Shown piece after piece: positions 23,820 through 33,232 of a DNA stretch of 64,000 nt; within the stretch, counting starts at the first letter, position 1; every line of letters starts with the position of its first letter. A program made the position numbers and the translations under genes. The notes below the pieces were generated by a model. It saw only the letters and a list, made by a program, of their open reading frames with translations, did no database searches and was not told the DNA's origin. Source of the stretch: Pedobacter terrae (GTDB taxonomy: Bacteria > Bacteroidota > Bacteroidia > Sphingobacteriales > Sphingobacteriaceae); NCBI RefSeq assembly GCF_900100705.1, contig NZ_FNCH01000018.1, positions 1 through 64,000 on the forward strand, in the 5' to 3' direction.

Positions 23820-24935
23820 CTACGCAAATTTCTGTCGCAGCCATTTGCGGACCGGTTCATCATACCATTTTAAGGCGGCGTATGCCAAAAGAATACTCCC
23901 AACTAAAATAAGTAAGGCATAAGGCCAGGCCTGTACTATTGTAGTGCCTTTATGATTGCTGATCCAGGCCACATAAAAATAAACCAGTGGATAATGGACC
24001 AGGTAAAGCGGATAAGATATATCACCCAAAAATTTGCATATCCTGTGCTCTGATTGTGTTTGCAATATGCCGCTGGCACCAATATACACAATAAGCGGAA
24101 AAACAATGATAATGCATACAGATTCATAAATTCCGTTCATCCAAAGATGTTCAGCACCGCCAATACGGGGCATATAAAGTACCAGTGCCACTAGAAGACT
24201 GCACCATAAAAATGCATTTTTTATCCGGGTGGGTTTTGCCATACGTGAAAGTAACAAACCGGCAAAGAAAGGGTATAAGGTACGGGTAAGTCCGATACGT
24301 ACCTGTTCTACGTTCAGTGTCCAGCCGCCACTCAGATCACCATTTGTAATGGCCAGTTGTGCCAATGCAATGGCTGCAATAACCACAAAGATACTTAAAG
24401 CCGTTTTAGAAAATTTCCTGATCCATAACGCATAAAGAATATTGGCAATGTATTCAAAAAATAACGACCAGCCTACACTGTTCATGGGATGCATTTCTTG
24501 CCAGCCACGGATATCAAGCGATAATGGTATAGGTAAGATGGTATAGCCAATAAACAATACTAAGAGCATTTTCCAGAGCGGTACGGTATGAATGAGTGGC
24601 CATATGGTAGAGTCTGTAAAATAGAACCCGATAGCGCCGAGGGTCATCCCCAAAATAACCATAGGTTGCAGGCGTACAACACGGCGTTTGAAAAAACTGC
24701 CTGCACTCATTTTATTCCATCGGTCGTCATAAGCATAGCCCATTACAAAACCCGATAATAAAAAGAAAAAATCTACCGCCAGGTAACCATGGTTAACCAG
24801 GATATCGAGGTGGCCAGTTCCCAGTGGTTCGGTTAAATGAAAAGTAACAACAATTATAGCAGCAACACCGCGAAGGCCATCTAATATAGGATAATGTGGC
24901 TTGGTGGCCAAATCGGTACTAAGGTTAGTATTCAT
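23820..24935 (-). CDS. Membrane acyltransferase (acyltransferase 3 family)
   Basis: A 371-aa integral membrane protein with ten or so helices. The family start YPILDGLRGVAAIIVVTFHL carries the catalytic-type His at the end of the block. FFLLSGFVMGY and the C-terminal LVHYPLVYFYVAW are further signatures. OafA/NodX-like enzymes O-acylate surface sugars; the substrate here is unknown. It is monocistronic. Confidence 0.9.
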   Translation of the reverse strand: MNTNLSTDLATKPHYPILDGLRGVAAIIVVTFHLTEPLGTGHLDILVNHGYLAVDFFFLLSGFVMGYAYDDRWNKMSAGSFFKRRVVRLQPMVILGMTLGAIGFYFTDSTIWPLIHTVPLWKMLLVLFIGYTILPIPLSLDIRGWQEMHPMNSVGWSLFFEYIANILYALWIRKFSKTALSIFVVIAAIALAQLAITNGDLSGGWTLNVEQVRIGLTRTLYPFFAGLLLSRMAKPTRIKNAFLWCSLLVALVLYMPRIGGAEHLWMNGIYESVCIIIVFPLIVYIGASGILQTQSEHRICKFLGDISYPLYLVHYPLVYFYVAWISNHKGTTIVQAWPYALLILVGSILLAYAALKWYDEPVRKWLRQKFA

Positions 24936-25269
24936 GTAAGGGCTTGAAAAAAATGAAAGCCATAAAAATAACCAACATTCCTTACCATATCACTTTGCAT
25001 CTATAATGATACTTTAGGAGGCAAACATCGCTTTGGGAATGATTAAGGAAGCAGAGGATTTGTTTTACAAGTATAAATAATATTTTCAATGGCCTTGTAG
25101 CTACTTCGTGGTCAGCATCCTTTTAATAGGAAAGACCCTGAAATGAATCCGATAGATCGGATCAGGGTGCGTCTGCTTAATCAAAAAGCTGGGATAAGCT
25201 CCCAAAGGCAAAGGGGTATAATAAAACCAGCTTTATGAATTAAAAACTTTAATCATTACATTTGCCCTA
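24936..25269. other. 334-bp gene-free gap with a hairpin element
   Basis: There is no supported gene. The notable structure is a hairpin: ACCCTG (25135-25140) with CAGGGT (25163-25168), enclosing ATCCGA (25147-25152)/TCGGAT (25157-25162). TACATTTG (25257-25264) near the right end matches the -7 box and ends 5 bases before the next GTG start. Confidence 0.6.
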
Positions 25270-25587
25270 GTGAAGAACTTTGTATTCCTTTTTTCTCTTT
25301 ACCTGATCCTTCTGGGCCTAATGCCCTGCCAGGATAAGGAAGATATGGTTTCAAAGTCTCAAACTGAAAGCATTGTGCAGAGCAATCATGCAAAAGCAGA
25401 ACATGCACATGGAGAAGCCTGTCCGCCAATCTGTAGCTGCGCCTGCTGCTCAGTCGGGCAGCATTTCCCTTCAGAAAAGTTAACAAACCTTACTATTCCG
25501 GTACTCCGGAAACCATATCCGTTTTTCCATTGCTCAGCATTGAAAAAACAACCAATCGATATTTGGCAGCCGCCTAAACTCGTTTAA
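25270..25587 (+). CDS. Small Cys/His-rich exported protein (DUF6660-like) of metal efflux operon
   Basis: A 105-aa protein starting at GTG. A hydrophobic leader (residues 3-19) ends at MPCQD, followed by a His-rich stretch (NHAKAEHAHGEAC) and a Cys cluster (CPPICSCACCSVGQH). This layout matches the small proteins found just ahead of CzcA-type pumps in Bacteroidota. It probably binds metal in the periplasm and may hand it to the pump (inference). No upstream ATG gives the leader, so GTG is required. Confidence 0.75.
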   Translation: MKNFVFLFSLYLILLGLMPCQDKEDMVSKSQTESIVQSNHAKAEHAHGEACPPICSCACCSVGQHFPSEKLTNLTIPVLRKPYPFFHCSALKKQPIDIWQPPKLV

Positions 25588-25695
25588 TCAATTGATCTCA
25601 TCCTGGCCCCGAAAAGGACAGTTTCTTACCTGCAGATTTTACGCTATTAAGCGTAATGATAGCCTGCTATTTATTGATTTTTGATTTAAACAACC

Positions 25696-28600
25696 ATGCT
25701 GAACAGAATAATACAGTTCTCCATCAGGCAAAAACTGCTGGTGGGAATGATGATGCTGGCGCTGATCGCCTGGGGAATCTACTCCCTTAGGCAACTTCCT
25801 ATAGATGCCCTTCCAGATATTACCAATAACCAGGTACAGATTATTACTTCCTCGCCGAGCAATGGCGCAGAAGACATTGAGCGTTTTGTAACCTATCCGG
25901 TAGAGCAAACCATGGCCACTATTCCCGGAATAGAAGAAGTCCGTTCCTTTAGCAGGTTTGGCCTTTCAGTTGTAACGGTGGTGTTTAAGGAAAATGTAGA
26001 AATTTATTGGGCACGCCAACAGGTGAGCGAAAGGCTTACCGAGGTAGAAAATGCTATCCCGAAAGGCATTGGCACACCTGAAATTGCACCATTAACCACC
26101 GGACTCGGAGAAATTTATCAATACGTTATCCACCCTAAAAAAGGATATGAAAAAAAATATGATGCCACCGAGCTCCGCACCATTCAAGACTGGATCGTTC
26201 GCCGTCAGCTTTTGGGTGTAGAAGGTATAGCAGACGTGAGCAGCTTTGGAGGCTACCTTAAGCAGTATGAGATTGCCATTAATCCCGATAAGCTCAGAAG
26301 CATGGATATCTCCATTAGCGACATTTTTAAGGCGCTTGAAAAAAATAACCAGAACACAGGCGGATCTTATATTGATAAAAAACCTAATGCCTATTTTATC
26401 AGGAGCGAAGGACTGATCAACAGCCTGGAGGATATTGAGAACATTGTTGTGCGGACCAATGAAAATAGTACGCCCGTACTGATCCGAAATGTAGCTGAGG
26501 TGAGAATTGGGGCGGCTACCAGATACGGTGCCATGACCAGGAACGATGAGGGTGAGGTAGTAGGTGCGGTAGTGATGATGTTAAAGGGTGCGAACTCATC
26601 AAAGGTTATTGAAAACGTAAAAACCCGCATGGATCAGATTGCAAAAAATCTTCCGGAGGGCGTTGTCATTGAGCCGTTCCTCGATCGTACCAAGCTGGTA
26701 AACAGTGCCATTGGTACAGTAACCAAAAACCTGGCAGAAGGTGCATTGATCGTGATTTTTGTATTGGTAATGCTTTTGGGAAATTTCCGCGCCGGATTGA
26801 TTGTGGCGTCGGTTATTCCGCTTGCCATGCTTTTTGCCATCTGCTTGATGAACCTTTTTGGCGTTAGCGGAAACCTGATGAGCCTCGGTGCGATAGACTT
26901 TGGGCTAATTGTAGATGGAGCAGTAATCATCGTGGAGGCATCTCTCCACCATCTGGGCATGCGAAAAAACAAAAACAGGTTATCCCAGCAGGAAATGGAT
27001 GCAGAGATTTTCGAATCTGCATCTAAAATCCGTAACAGCGCCGCTTTTGGCGAAATTATTATCCTTATTGTTTACCTCCCGATTCTGGCTCTGGTTGGTA
27101 TAGAGGGTAAGATGTTTAGGCCAATGGCGCAAACGGTGGCTTTTGCTATCCTTGGTGCCTTTATCTTGTCGTTAACTTATGTACCGATGATGAGTGCGCT
27201 GTTTCTAAGCAAAACCATTAGCACGAAAAGAAACATTTCAGACAGGATCATGTCTTTTTTTCAACGTTTATATACGCCGATGCTCAATTTTGCATTACGG
27301 GTAAGGATGGCCGTTGTAGGTATTGCAATAGGATTATTTGTACTTGGCCTGATCATTTTCAATTACCTGGGTGCCGAATTTATCCCTACATTGGAAGAAG
27401 GCGACTTTGCTGTAGAAACCAGGGTGCTTACCGGAAGTAGTCTTTCTCAAACCATTGAAGCGGCTACACGTGCGGCAAAGGTATTAAAAGCAAATTTTCC
27501 GGAGGTAAAAGAGGTCATCGGAAAGATTGGTTCCAGCGAAATACCTACCGACCCGATGCCGGTAGAAGCCTGCGACCTGATTATTATCCTAAAGGATAAG
27601 GGCGATTGGACAAGTGCTTCAACCAGAGACGAACTGGCGGAAAAGATGCAGGCCAAGCTTGAACAGTATATCCCCGGGGTTACTTTCGGCTTCCAACAGC
27701 CCATCCAAATGCGTTTTAATGAACTGATGACCGGCGCAAGGCAAGATGTAGTGATCAAGATTTATGGAGAAGATTTTTCGAAGCTAAGTACTTATGCAGC
27801 TCAGATTGGTGCTATAGCCAGGAAAATAGAAGGGGCACAGGATATTTATGTAGAACAGGCTTCAGGACTTCCACAAGTGATCATCAAATTTCATAGAGAA
27901 AAGATTGCGCAGTTCGGTCTCAATATTGAAGATGTGAATACCGCTATCCGCTCTGGATTTGCCGGTGAAGTGGCTGGTCTGGTATTCGAAGGCGAAAAAC
28001 GGTTCGATATGGTGGTCCGCCTGGAAAAAGAAAACAGGCAGTCGCTTGAAGATGTGAAAAACCTGTTTGTAACCGCCCCCAATGGTAATCAGATCCCGCT
28101 GGAACAACTGGCCGATATCCAGTATAGGGAAGGGCCTAACCAGATCCAGCGCGATGATGCAAAACGACGCATTACCGTGGGTTTTAATGTGCGGGGGAGA
28201 GATGTGGAAAGTATCGTAAAGGAAATTCAGCAAAAGATTGATACGGAAGTTAAGTTTTCACCAGGATATTATCCAACCTTTGGCGGCACTTTTGAGCACC
28301 TGCAGGCAGCCAACAAGAGATTAAGTGTTGCTGTGCCACTGGCCTTATTGCTCATCTTACTGTTGCTTTATCTTACTTTTTCATCCATCAAACATGCTCT
28401 TTTAATTTTTACCGCCATCCCATTATCCGCTATTGGTGGTGTATTTGCCCTATGGTCACGGGGCATGCCATTTAGTATTTCTGCCGGCATAGGCTTTATT
28501 GCCCTGTTTGGCGTGGCGGTACTTAATGGTATTGTCCTCATCAGTGAATTTAACAGGTTAAAAAAAGAAGGAATGAAAGATATGCTCGAAATTATCAGAA

Positions 28601-30072
28601 CAGGAACCTCGGTTAGGCTGCGTCCGGTGATTATGACAGCTCTTGTAGCCTCTTTAGGCTTTCTACCAATGGCCATCTCTGGCGGAAGCGGTGCCGAAGT
28701 GCAGCGCCCACTGGCTACAGTTGTTATCGGCGGATTAATCTCTGCAACACTGTTAACCCTTTTGGTGCTTCCGGTACTTTATATCTGGACAGAAAAAATG
28801 GGCAGCAAAAAAGTAAAAATAACACCGGTAGCAGGTATTGTAGTGGTATTTATTGCTTTGTTTGGATTGCAGCCTGCTAAAGCCCAAACGGCATTAACGC
28901 TTAATCAGGCCATATCTTCAGCATTGGAAAATAACCGGACGATTAACAGGGCTAACCTTGGTGTAGAACTGCAGCAGGCACTTAGGAAAGGTGCTTTCGA
29001 AATGACCAAAACAGAAGTATCTATGCTTTATGGGCAATACAATAGTCTGGTTAAAAACGACAATAACATCAGCGTTTCGCAAAACATTCCCTTCCCAACG
29101 CTTTTCGCTGCAAATGCGGCATTAAGTGATGAGCGTATCAAATTGGGCCAGCTGCAGGTTGCTTCCAGTAAAAACGAACTTGTTTTTCAGGTAAAAACGG
29201 TTTACACCAATCTTCAGTATCTATATTCGAAGGAGAAACTACTGCATGAGCAAGACAGTATTTACAAGGGTTTTGTAAAATCGGCTTCGTTAAAGTACAA
29301 AACTGGCGAGGGTAACCTGCTCGAAAAGGTAGCTGCCGAAACCCAGCTTAAAGATGTACAAAGCCTGCTCGATCAAAACAGATCTGATATCGAAATTTAT
29401 AAAGCGCAGCTGGCTACGCTGCTGGGTAGTGCTGGCTTAACCTTAATTGCGGATAGGTTTTTAGCAGAAACACCCGAAATTTCTATCGGAGATACTGCGC
29501 TTCTACGTGAAAACCCAGCTATTGCCTATTTCAGGCAGCAGATTGTAATTGCCGAAAAACAGCGCAAAGTAGAACTGGCCAAAGCCTTACCCGATTTTAC
29601 CTTGGGCTATTTCAACCAATCGCTAACTGGTTTTCAAAACGTTAATGGTAGCGAAGTTTTTTTTGGACATGATAAACGTTTTCAGGGCTTTCAAATAGGA
29701 CTTGCCGTCCCATTGTTTTACAGAGGCTATGCAGTAAAGGCAAAGGCTGCATCGATTAATAAGGATATGGCTTCCAACGATCTGGAACTCCAGCAGCAAA
29801 AGCTTACAGGACAATATCAGCAGGCTTTGAGCGAATACCTGAAAAACAGGAAACGGTATGACTATTTTGTCACTTCGGCCTTAGCCAATGCAGCCTTAAT
29901 ATTAAAAAACAGCCGTATTGCTTACCAGAACGGAGAAATAGGCTATTCGGAATACCTGCTGAACCTGAAACAGGCAAATGGCATTTATGAGGGGCGCCTA
30001 ATGGCCCTGCTCCAATTAAGCCAAAGCATTAATCAGCTAGAATTTTTAACCGGTAACAACAAATCATTTTAA
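25696..30072 (+). CDS. CzcA/CusA heavy-metal RND pump fused to TolC-like outer-membrane factor
   Basis: A 1458-aa fusion. Residues 1 to about 1035 are a heavy-metal RND pump with twelve helices. TM4 carries D401, D407 and E414 in GAIDFGLIVDGAVIIVE, the charged relay of CzcA-type divalent cation pumps. Residues about 1045-1063 are a hydrophobic segment ending PAKAQ, a signal-peptide-like AxA site. Residues 1066-1458 are a TolC/CzcC outer-membrane factor (LTLNQAISSALENNRTI; two repeats of long helices). Pump-OMF fusions of this length are known in Sphingobacteriales. The adaptor follows 11 bases later. Likely exports Co/Zn/Cd or similar; the exact metal cannot be read from sequence. Confidence 0.95.
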   Translation: MLNRIIQFSIRQKLLVGMMMLALIAWGIYSLRQLPIDALPDITNNQVQIITSSPSNGAEDIERFVTYPVEQTMATIPGIEEVRSFSRFGLSVVTVVFKENVEIYWARQQVSERLTEVENAIPKGIGTPEIAPLTTGLGEIYQYVIHPKKGYEKKYDATELRTIQDWIVRRQLLGVEGIADVSSFGGYLKQYEIAINPDKLRSMDISISDIFKALEKNNQNTGGSYIDKKPNAYFIRSEGLINSLEDIENIVVRTNENSTPVLIRNVAEVRIGAATRYGAMTRNDEGEVVGAVVMMLKGANSSKVIENVKTRMDQIAKNLPEGVVIEPFLDRTKLVNSAIGTVTKNLAEGALIVIFVLVMLLGNFRAGLIVASVIPLAMLFAICLMNLFGVSGNLMSLGAIDFGLIVDGAVIIVEASLHHLGMRKNKNRLSQQEMDAEIFESASKIRNSAAFGEIIILIVYLPILALVGIEGKMFRPMAQTVAFAILGAFILSLTYVPMMSALFLSKTISTKRNISDRIMSFFQRLYTPMLNFALRVRMAVVGIAIGLFVLGLIIFNYLGAEFIPTLEEGDFAVETRVLTGSSLSQTIEAATRAAKVLKANFPEVKEVIGKIGSSEIPTDPMPVEACDLIIILKDKGDWTSASTRDELAEKMQAKLEQYIPGVTFGFQQPIQMRFNELMTGARQDVVIKIYGEDFSKLSTYAAQIGAIARKIEGAQDIYVEQASGLPQVIIKFHREKIAQFGLNIEDVNTAIRSGFAGEVAGLVFEGEKRFDMVVRLEKENRQSLEDVKNLFVTAPNGNQIPLEQLADIQYREGPNQIQRDDAKRRITVGFNVRGRDVESIVKEIQQKIDTEVKFSPGYYPTFGGTFEHLQAANKRLSVAVPLALLLILLLLYLTFSSIKHALLIFTAIPLSAIGGVFALWSRGMPFSISAGIGFIALFGVAVLNGIVLISEFNRLKKEGMKDMLEIIRTGTSVRLRPVIMTALVASLGFLPMAISGGSGAEVQRPLATVVIGGLISATLLTLLVLPVLYIWTEKMGSKKVKITPVAGIVVVFIALFGLQPAKAQTALTLNQAISSALENNRTINRANLGVELQQALRKGAFEMTKTEVSMLYGQYNSLVKNDNNISVSQNIPFPTLFAANAALSDERIKLGQLQVASSKNELVFQVKTVYTNLQYLYSKEKLLHEQDSIYKGFVKSASLKYKTGEGNLLEKVAAETQLKDVQSLLDQNRSDIEIYKAQLATLLGSAGLTLIADRFLAETPEISIGDTALLRENPAIAYFRQQIVIAEKQRKVELAKALPDFTLGYFNQSLTGFQNVNGSEVFFGHDKRFQGFQIGLAVPLFYRGYAVKAKAASINKDMASNDLELQQQKLTGQYQQALSEYLKNRKRYDYFVTSALANAALILKNSRIAYQNGEIGYSEYLLNLKQANGIYEGRLMALLQLSQSINQLEFLTGNNKSF

Positions 30073-30083
30073 GCATAAATATC

Positions 30084-31256
30084 ATGAAATCCTTATATAA
30101 ATATTTTATTCTGGTAGCCTTCCCGTTTTATTGGGCTGGATGTAGCCGTCCCAATGCAGAAAAGGAACCCGAAAAAGAACTTGTTCATCAAAAGAGCGAT
30201 ATCGTAACGCTCACACCAGAGCAGCAGAAGCTATCGGAAATTACCCTGGGCGAAATTGAGCAGAAAGAATTAAGCGGAACGACAAAAGTAAACGGCATGC
30301 TCGACTTACCACCCCAAAGCCTGGTATCTATTTCCACACCGCTGGAAGGGATTTTGAAAAGTACCGATATGTTGCAAGGAAAACGCGTGGCCAAAGGGGC
30401 GCTCGTAGCGGTTATGCAAAATCCGGAATTTATTCAGATGCAACAAGATTATCTGGATTATAGAAGTCAACTGCAGTTCCTGAAGGAGGAGTTGGACCGA
30501 CAGGAAGAATTGGCAAAAGAAAACGTGAATTCTAAAAAAGCATTGCAGAAAGCAAGAAGCGAATACCAGAGTATAAGCGCAAGATTGTTGGGCCAACGTT
30601 CTAAACTTTCTATCATGAATATTAATTTTTCAGCGCTGGAGAAAGGACAGATCCAGAAAACTTTTAACCTGTATACACCAATTGCAGGTTATGTTATTCA
30701 GGTGAATACCAATATTGGTGCTTTTGCCAGTACAACCGATGTATTGTTTAAAATCGCTGATACCGAACACTTACATGCGGAACTCACCGTGTTTGAAAAA
30801 GATGTACCCAAACTCAAATTGGGGCAGAAAGTTCGCTTTGTACTGGCCAACGAGGAAAAAGAACGTATGGCTACAATTTACCTCATCGGCAGGGAAATTA
30901 GTAAAGAGCGTACGGTACAAATCCACTGCCACCTTGATCGGGAGGATACCCAGTTGTTACCAGGCATGTACCTGAAGGCCTATGTAGAAAGCGGCACGAA
31001 CAAGGTTGAAGCACTACCCGATGCGGCAATTGTTGAATTTGAAGGCAAAAAGTTCGTGTTTATAGATCAACCTGCCGGAAATGATAACAAAATTTATCGC
31101 TATAGGATGATGGAAGTAAAAACAGGTGTTGCCGAGAATGGTTACACCCAAGTTTCTTTTGCGGAGCACATTAATGATGCGAAGGTGGTAGTAAAAGGCG
31201 CTTATGATTTGTTAAGCAAGGTAAAAAATGTGGAAGAAGAAGGGGAAGGACATTAA
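30084..31256 (+). CDS. RND efflux periplasmic adaptor (CzcB/CusB-like lipoprotein)
   Basis: A 390-aa membrane-fusion protein with a lipobox FYWAGC (Cys at about 20). The lipoyl halves (VSISTPLEGILKSTDM and TPIAGYVIQVNTNIGAF) flank a coiled-coil hairpin at about 110-190. The beta-barrel domain (LHAELTVFEKDVPKLKLGQKV) and a C-terminal membrane-proximal domain follow. It joins the pump and outer-membrane parts encoded just upstream. No CusF-type domain is present. Confidence 0.93.
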   Translation: MKSLYKYFILVAFPFYWAGCSRPNAEKEPEKELVHQKSDIVTLTPEQQKLSEITLGEIEQKELSGTTKVNGMLDLPPQSLVSISTPLEGILKSTDMLQGKRVAKGALVAVMQNPEFIQMQQDYLDYRSQLQFLKEELDRQEELAKENVNSKKALQKARSEYQSISARLLGQRSKLSIMNINFSALEKGQIQKTFNLYTPIAGYVIQVNTNIGAFASTTDVLFKIADTEHLHAELTVFEKDVPKLKLGQKVRFVLANEEKERMATIYLIGREISKERTVQIHCHLDREDTQLLPGMYLKAYVESGTNKVEALPDAAIVEFEGKKFVFIDQPAGNDNKIYRYRMMEVKTGVAENGYTQVSFAEHINDAKVVVKGAYDLLSKVKNVEEEGEGH

Positions 31257-31421
31257 TTAAAGCAAAAAACAGATTTGTTATCAAGTCTTTATTTTTTAGT
31301 GATTTGTTTGTATTGAGTCTGGAGAATCAATACTATTCATACTTCGTAGAGACCCTTCGGTGAACGCTACTGAGAGATGAAACCTAACTGCAAAATGTGA
31401 TATCAAATAATAATAATAAGT

Positions 31422-31623
31422 ATGGAATCTAAAATTCTATTGAATTCTAATATAGTGTGGGAAAAGCATCCGTTTAATAAAGATTTTTCTACATCAAACA
31501 AGAAAATCAAATTGTTTTGTAAGAATAAATAACTTTCCCGACGAGCCACTTCTTTCTTTAATAAATGGATTAGATATTTTAGACATAGAAGATAGGCCAG
31601 ATGGGTGGCATATCGAATGGTAA
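31422..31623 (+). pseudogene. Degraded short gene with a frameshift
   Basis: From ATG 31422 a 36-codon frame (MESKILLNSNIVWEKHPF...LFCKNK) stops at 31532. A second frame, shifted by one base, continues at once (FPDEPLLSLINGLDILDIED) to a stop at 31621. Together they read like one short acidic protein broken by a 1-base indel in an A-rich run. No family recognised. It is the only coding-like stretch in the 810-bp gap 31257-32066. Confidence 0.35.
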
Positions 31624-32066
31624 AAACTATTCAGTTTTACCAAAAATCGATTAGTCAAAAAAACGAAAAGATGAGGATTCAAATTAAATAAGATCCAAAA
31701 AAAACAGCGTTTGTTATTAAATCACAATCTGGTCTTAGCGTCTCGCTAAGACTTAAATTTAAATTACATAGCAAAGTCCAGCAGTTTAAAAATCGCCGGG
31801 TTGTTATTTAGATAGGATTTTGAGTTTGATTGCTCCGGCTTTGATGGTCCCATAGATTCGTGAATGTAAATGGCCTATCCATAGCCATATGTTAAGGGCG
31901 TAGCCTGAATGTACTTTTAATAAAGCCTTAAATCATATCCTGAAAACTAAATGTAATCGATCTGTGTTACCTATCATAAAGTAAATCAGTTCATTAAGTG
32001 AGAAAATGTGTAATTACATCTATTGCTAATGTTTGATGGATAAGGTATGTAACTAAAGAAGCCATT
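31624..32066. other. Gene-free stretch upstream of the Gfo/Idh gene
   Basis: About 440 bp with no convincing ORF, hairpin terminator or named site. AT-rich sequence just before 32067 probably contains the promoter of the oxidoreductase, but no consensus -7/-33 pair stands out. Confidence 0.6.
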
Positions 32067-33185
32067 ATGAATACCAGAAGAGACTTTCTACAAAAAATGG
32101 GCGCATCAGCATTGATGTTGCAATTAAGTTCAATATCGGCATTTGCTGACACTCCTGACCTGATCGAGCAGCCATACGAAGGTAAGGTACTTAGAGTAGC
32201 TATTATGGGACTAGGTGGATATGGCACCCGCGTAGCAGAGGCGATGAAAGCTTGTAATAAAGCGAAACTGGTTGGTGTAATTAGTGGTACACCTTCAAAG
32301 GTTAAGGATTGGCAAGCAAAATATAGTATTCCGGAAACGAATTGTTATCACTATGAAAACTTCGACCAGGTGAAAAATAATCCGGATATTGATGCAATTT
32401 ACGTGACCACACCAAATGCCCTGCACCACAATCAGGTTATCCGTATCGCAAAAGCCGGAAAACATGTCATTTGCGAAAAACCGATGGCATTAAATGCCAG
32501 GGAGGGGCAAGAAATGGTAAATGCCTGTAAAAAAGCAAATGTAAAGTTACTGGTGGGTTATAGAATGCATTTTGAACCCCGGACGCTCGAGGTGATCAGG
32601 ATGCGAAATGCAGGCGACTTCGGCAAAATTATGTTTTTCCAGGGCCAATGCGGATTTAAAATAGGTGATCCCACTCAGTGGCGGTTAAATAAAGCACTTG
32701 CGGGCGGCGGATCAATGATGGATATTGGGATTTACGCCATTAACGGGGCAAGGTATATGATAGGCGAAGAGCCCGTTTGGGTGACTGCACAGGAAACCAA
32801 AACTGATCCTGTTAAGTTTAAAGAAGGTGTGGATGAAACCATACAATTTCAATTGGGTTTCCCCGGCGGTGCAGTAGCATCTTGCTTATCGAGTTACAAT
32901 ATCAATCACCTGGATAGATTTTTTATGAGTGGCGATAAAGGATTTGCAGAAATGCAACCTTCTACCGGTTATGGTCCAATCAAGGGTAGAACACATCAGG
33001 GCGAGCTCACGCAACCAATAACCACGCATCAAACGGTACAGATGGATGAAATGGCCAGCATTATTTTTGAAGGTAAGAAACCGGTAGTTGCTGTAGATGG
33101 TGAAGAAGGCTTAAGGGATCTTAAAATTATTGATGCCATTTACGAGGCTGTAAGAACAGGGAAAAAGATTAAGTTAACGGCTTAG
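32067..33185 (+). CDS. Gfo/Idh/MocA oxidoreductase with Tat-like leader
   Basis: A 372-aa protein. The N-terminus MNTRRDFLQKMGASALMLQ has a twin-arginine motif and a hydrophobic stretch ending SAFA, so folded export with bound NADP is expected, as for glucose-fructose oxidoreductase. The Rossmann motif is VAIMGLGGYGTRVA and the catalytic-type EKPMALN is in HVICEKPMALNARE. MHFEP and GGSMMDIGIYAINGARYM are family blocks. It acts on a sugar or sugar derivative of unknown identity. It is monocistronic. Confidence 0.92.
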   Translation: MNTRRDFLQKMGASALMLQLSSISAFADTPDLIEQPYEGKVLRVAIMGLGGYGTRVAEAMKACNKAKLVGVISGTPSKVKDWQAKYSIPETNCYHYENFDQVKNNPDIDAIYVTTPNALHHNQVIRIAKAGKHVICEKPMALNAREGQEMVNACKKANVKLLVGYRMHFEPRTLEVIRMRNAGDFGKIMFFQGQCGFKIGDPTQWRLNKALAGGGSMMDIGIYAINGARYMIGEEPVWVTAQETKTDPVKFKEGVDETIQFQLGFPGGAVASCLSSYNINHLDRFFMSGDKGFAEMQPSTGYGPIKGRTHQGELTQPITTHQTVQMDEMASIIFEGKKPVVAVDGEEGLRDLKIIDAIYEAVRTGKKIKLTA

Positions 33186-33232
33186 CTTAACGGATTTAAA
33201 TGATGTTGCTTTGAATGCTAAAATAGAAATTA

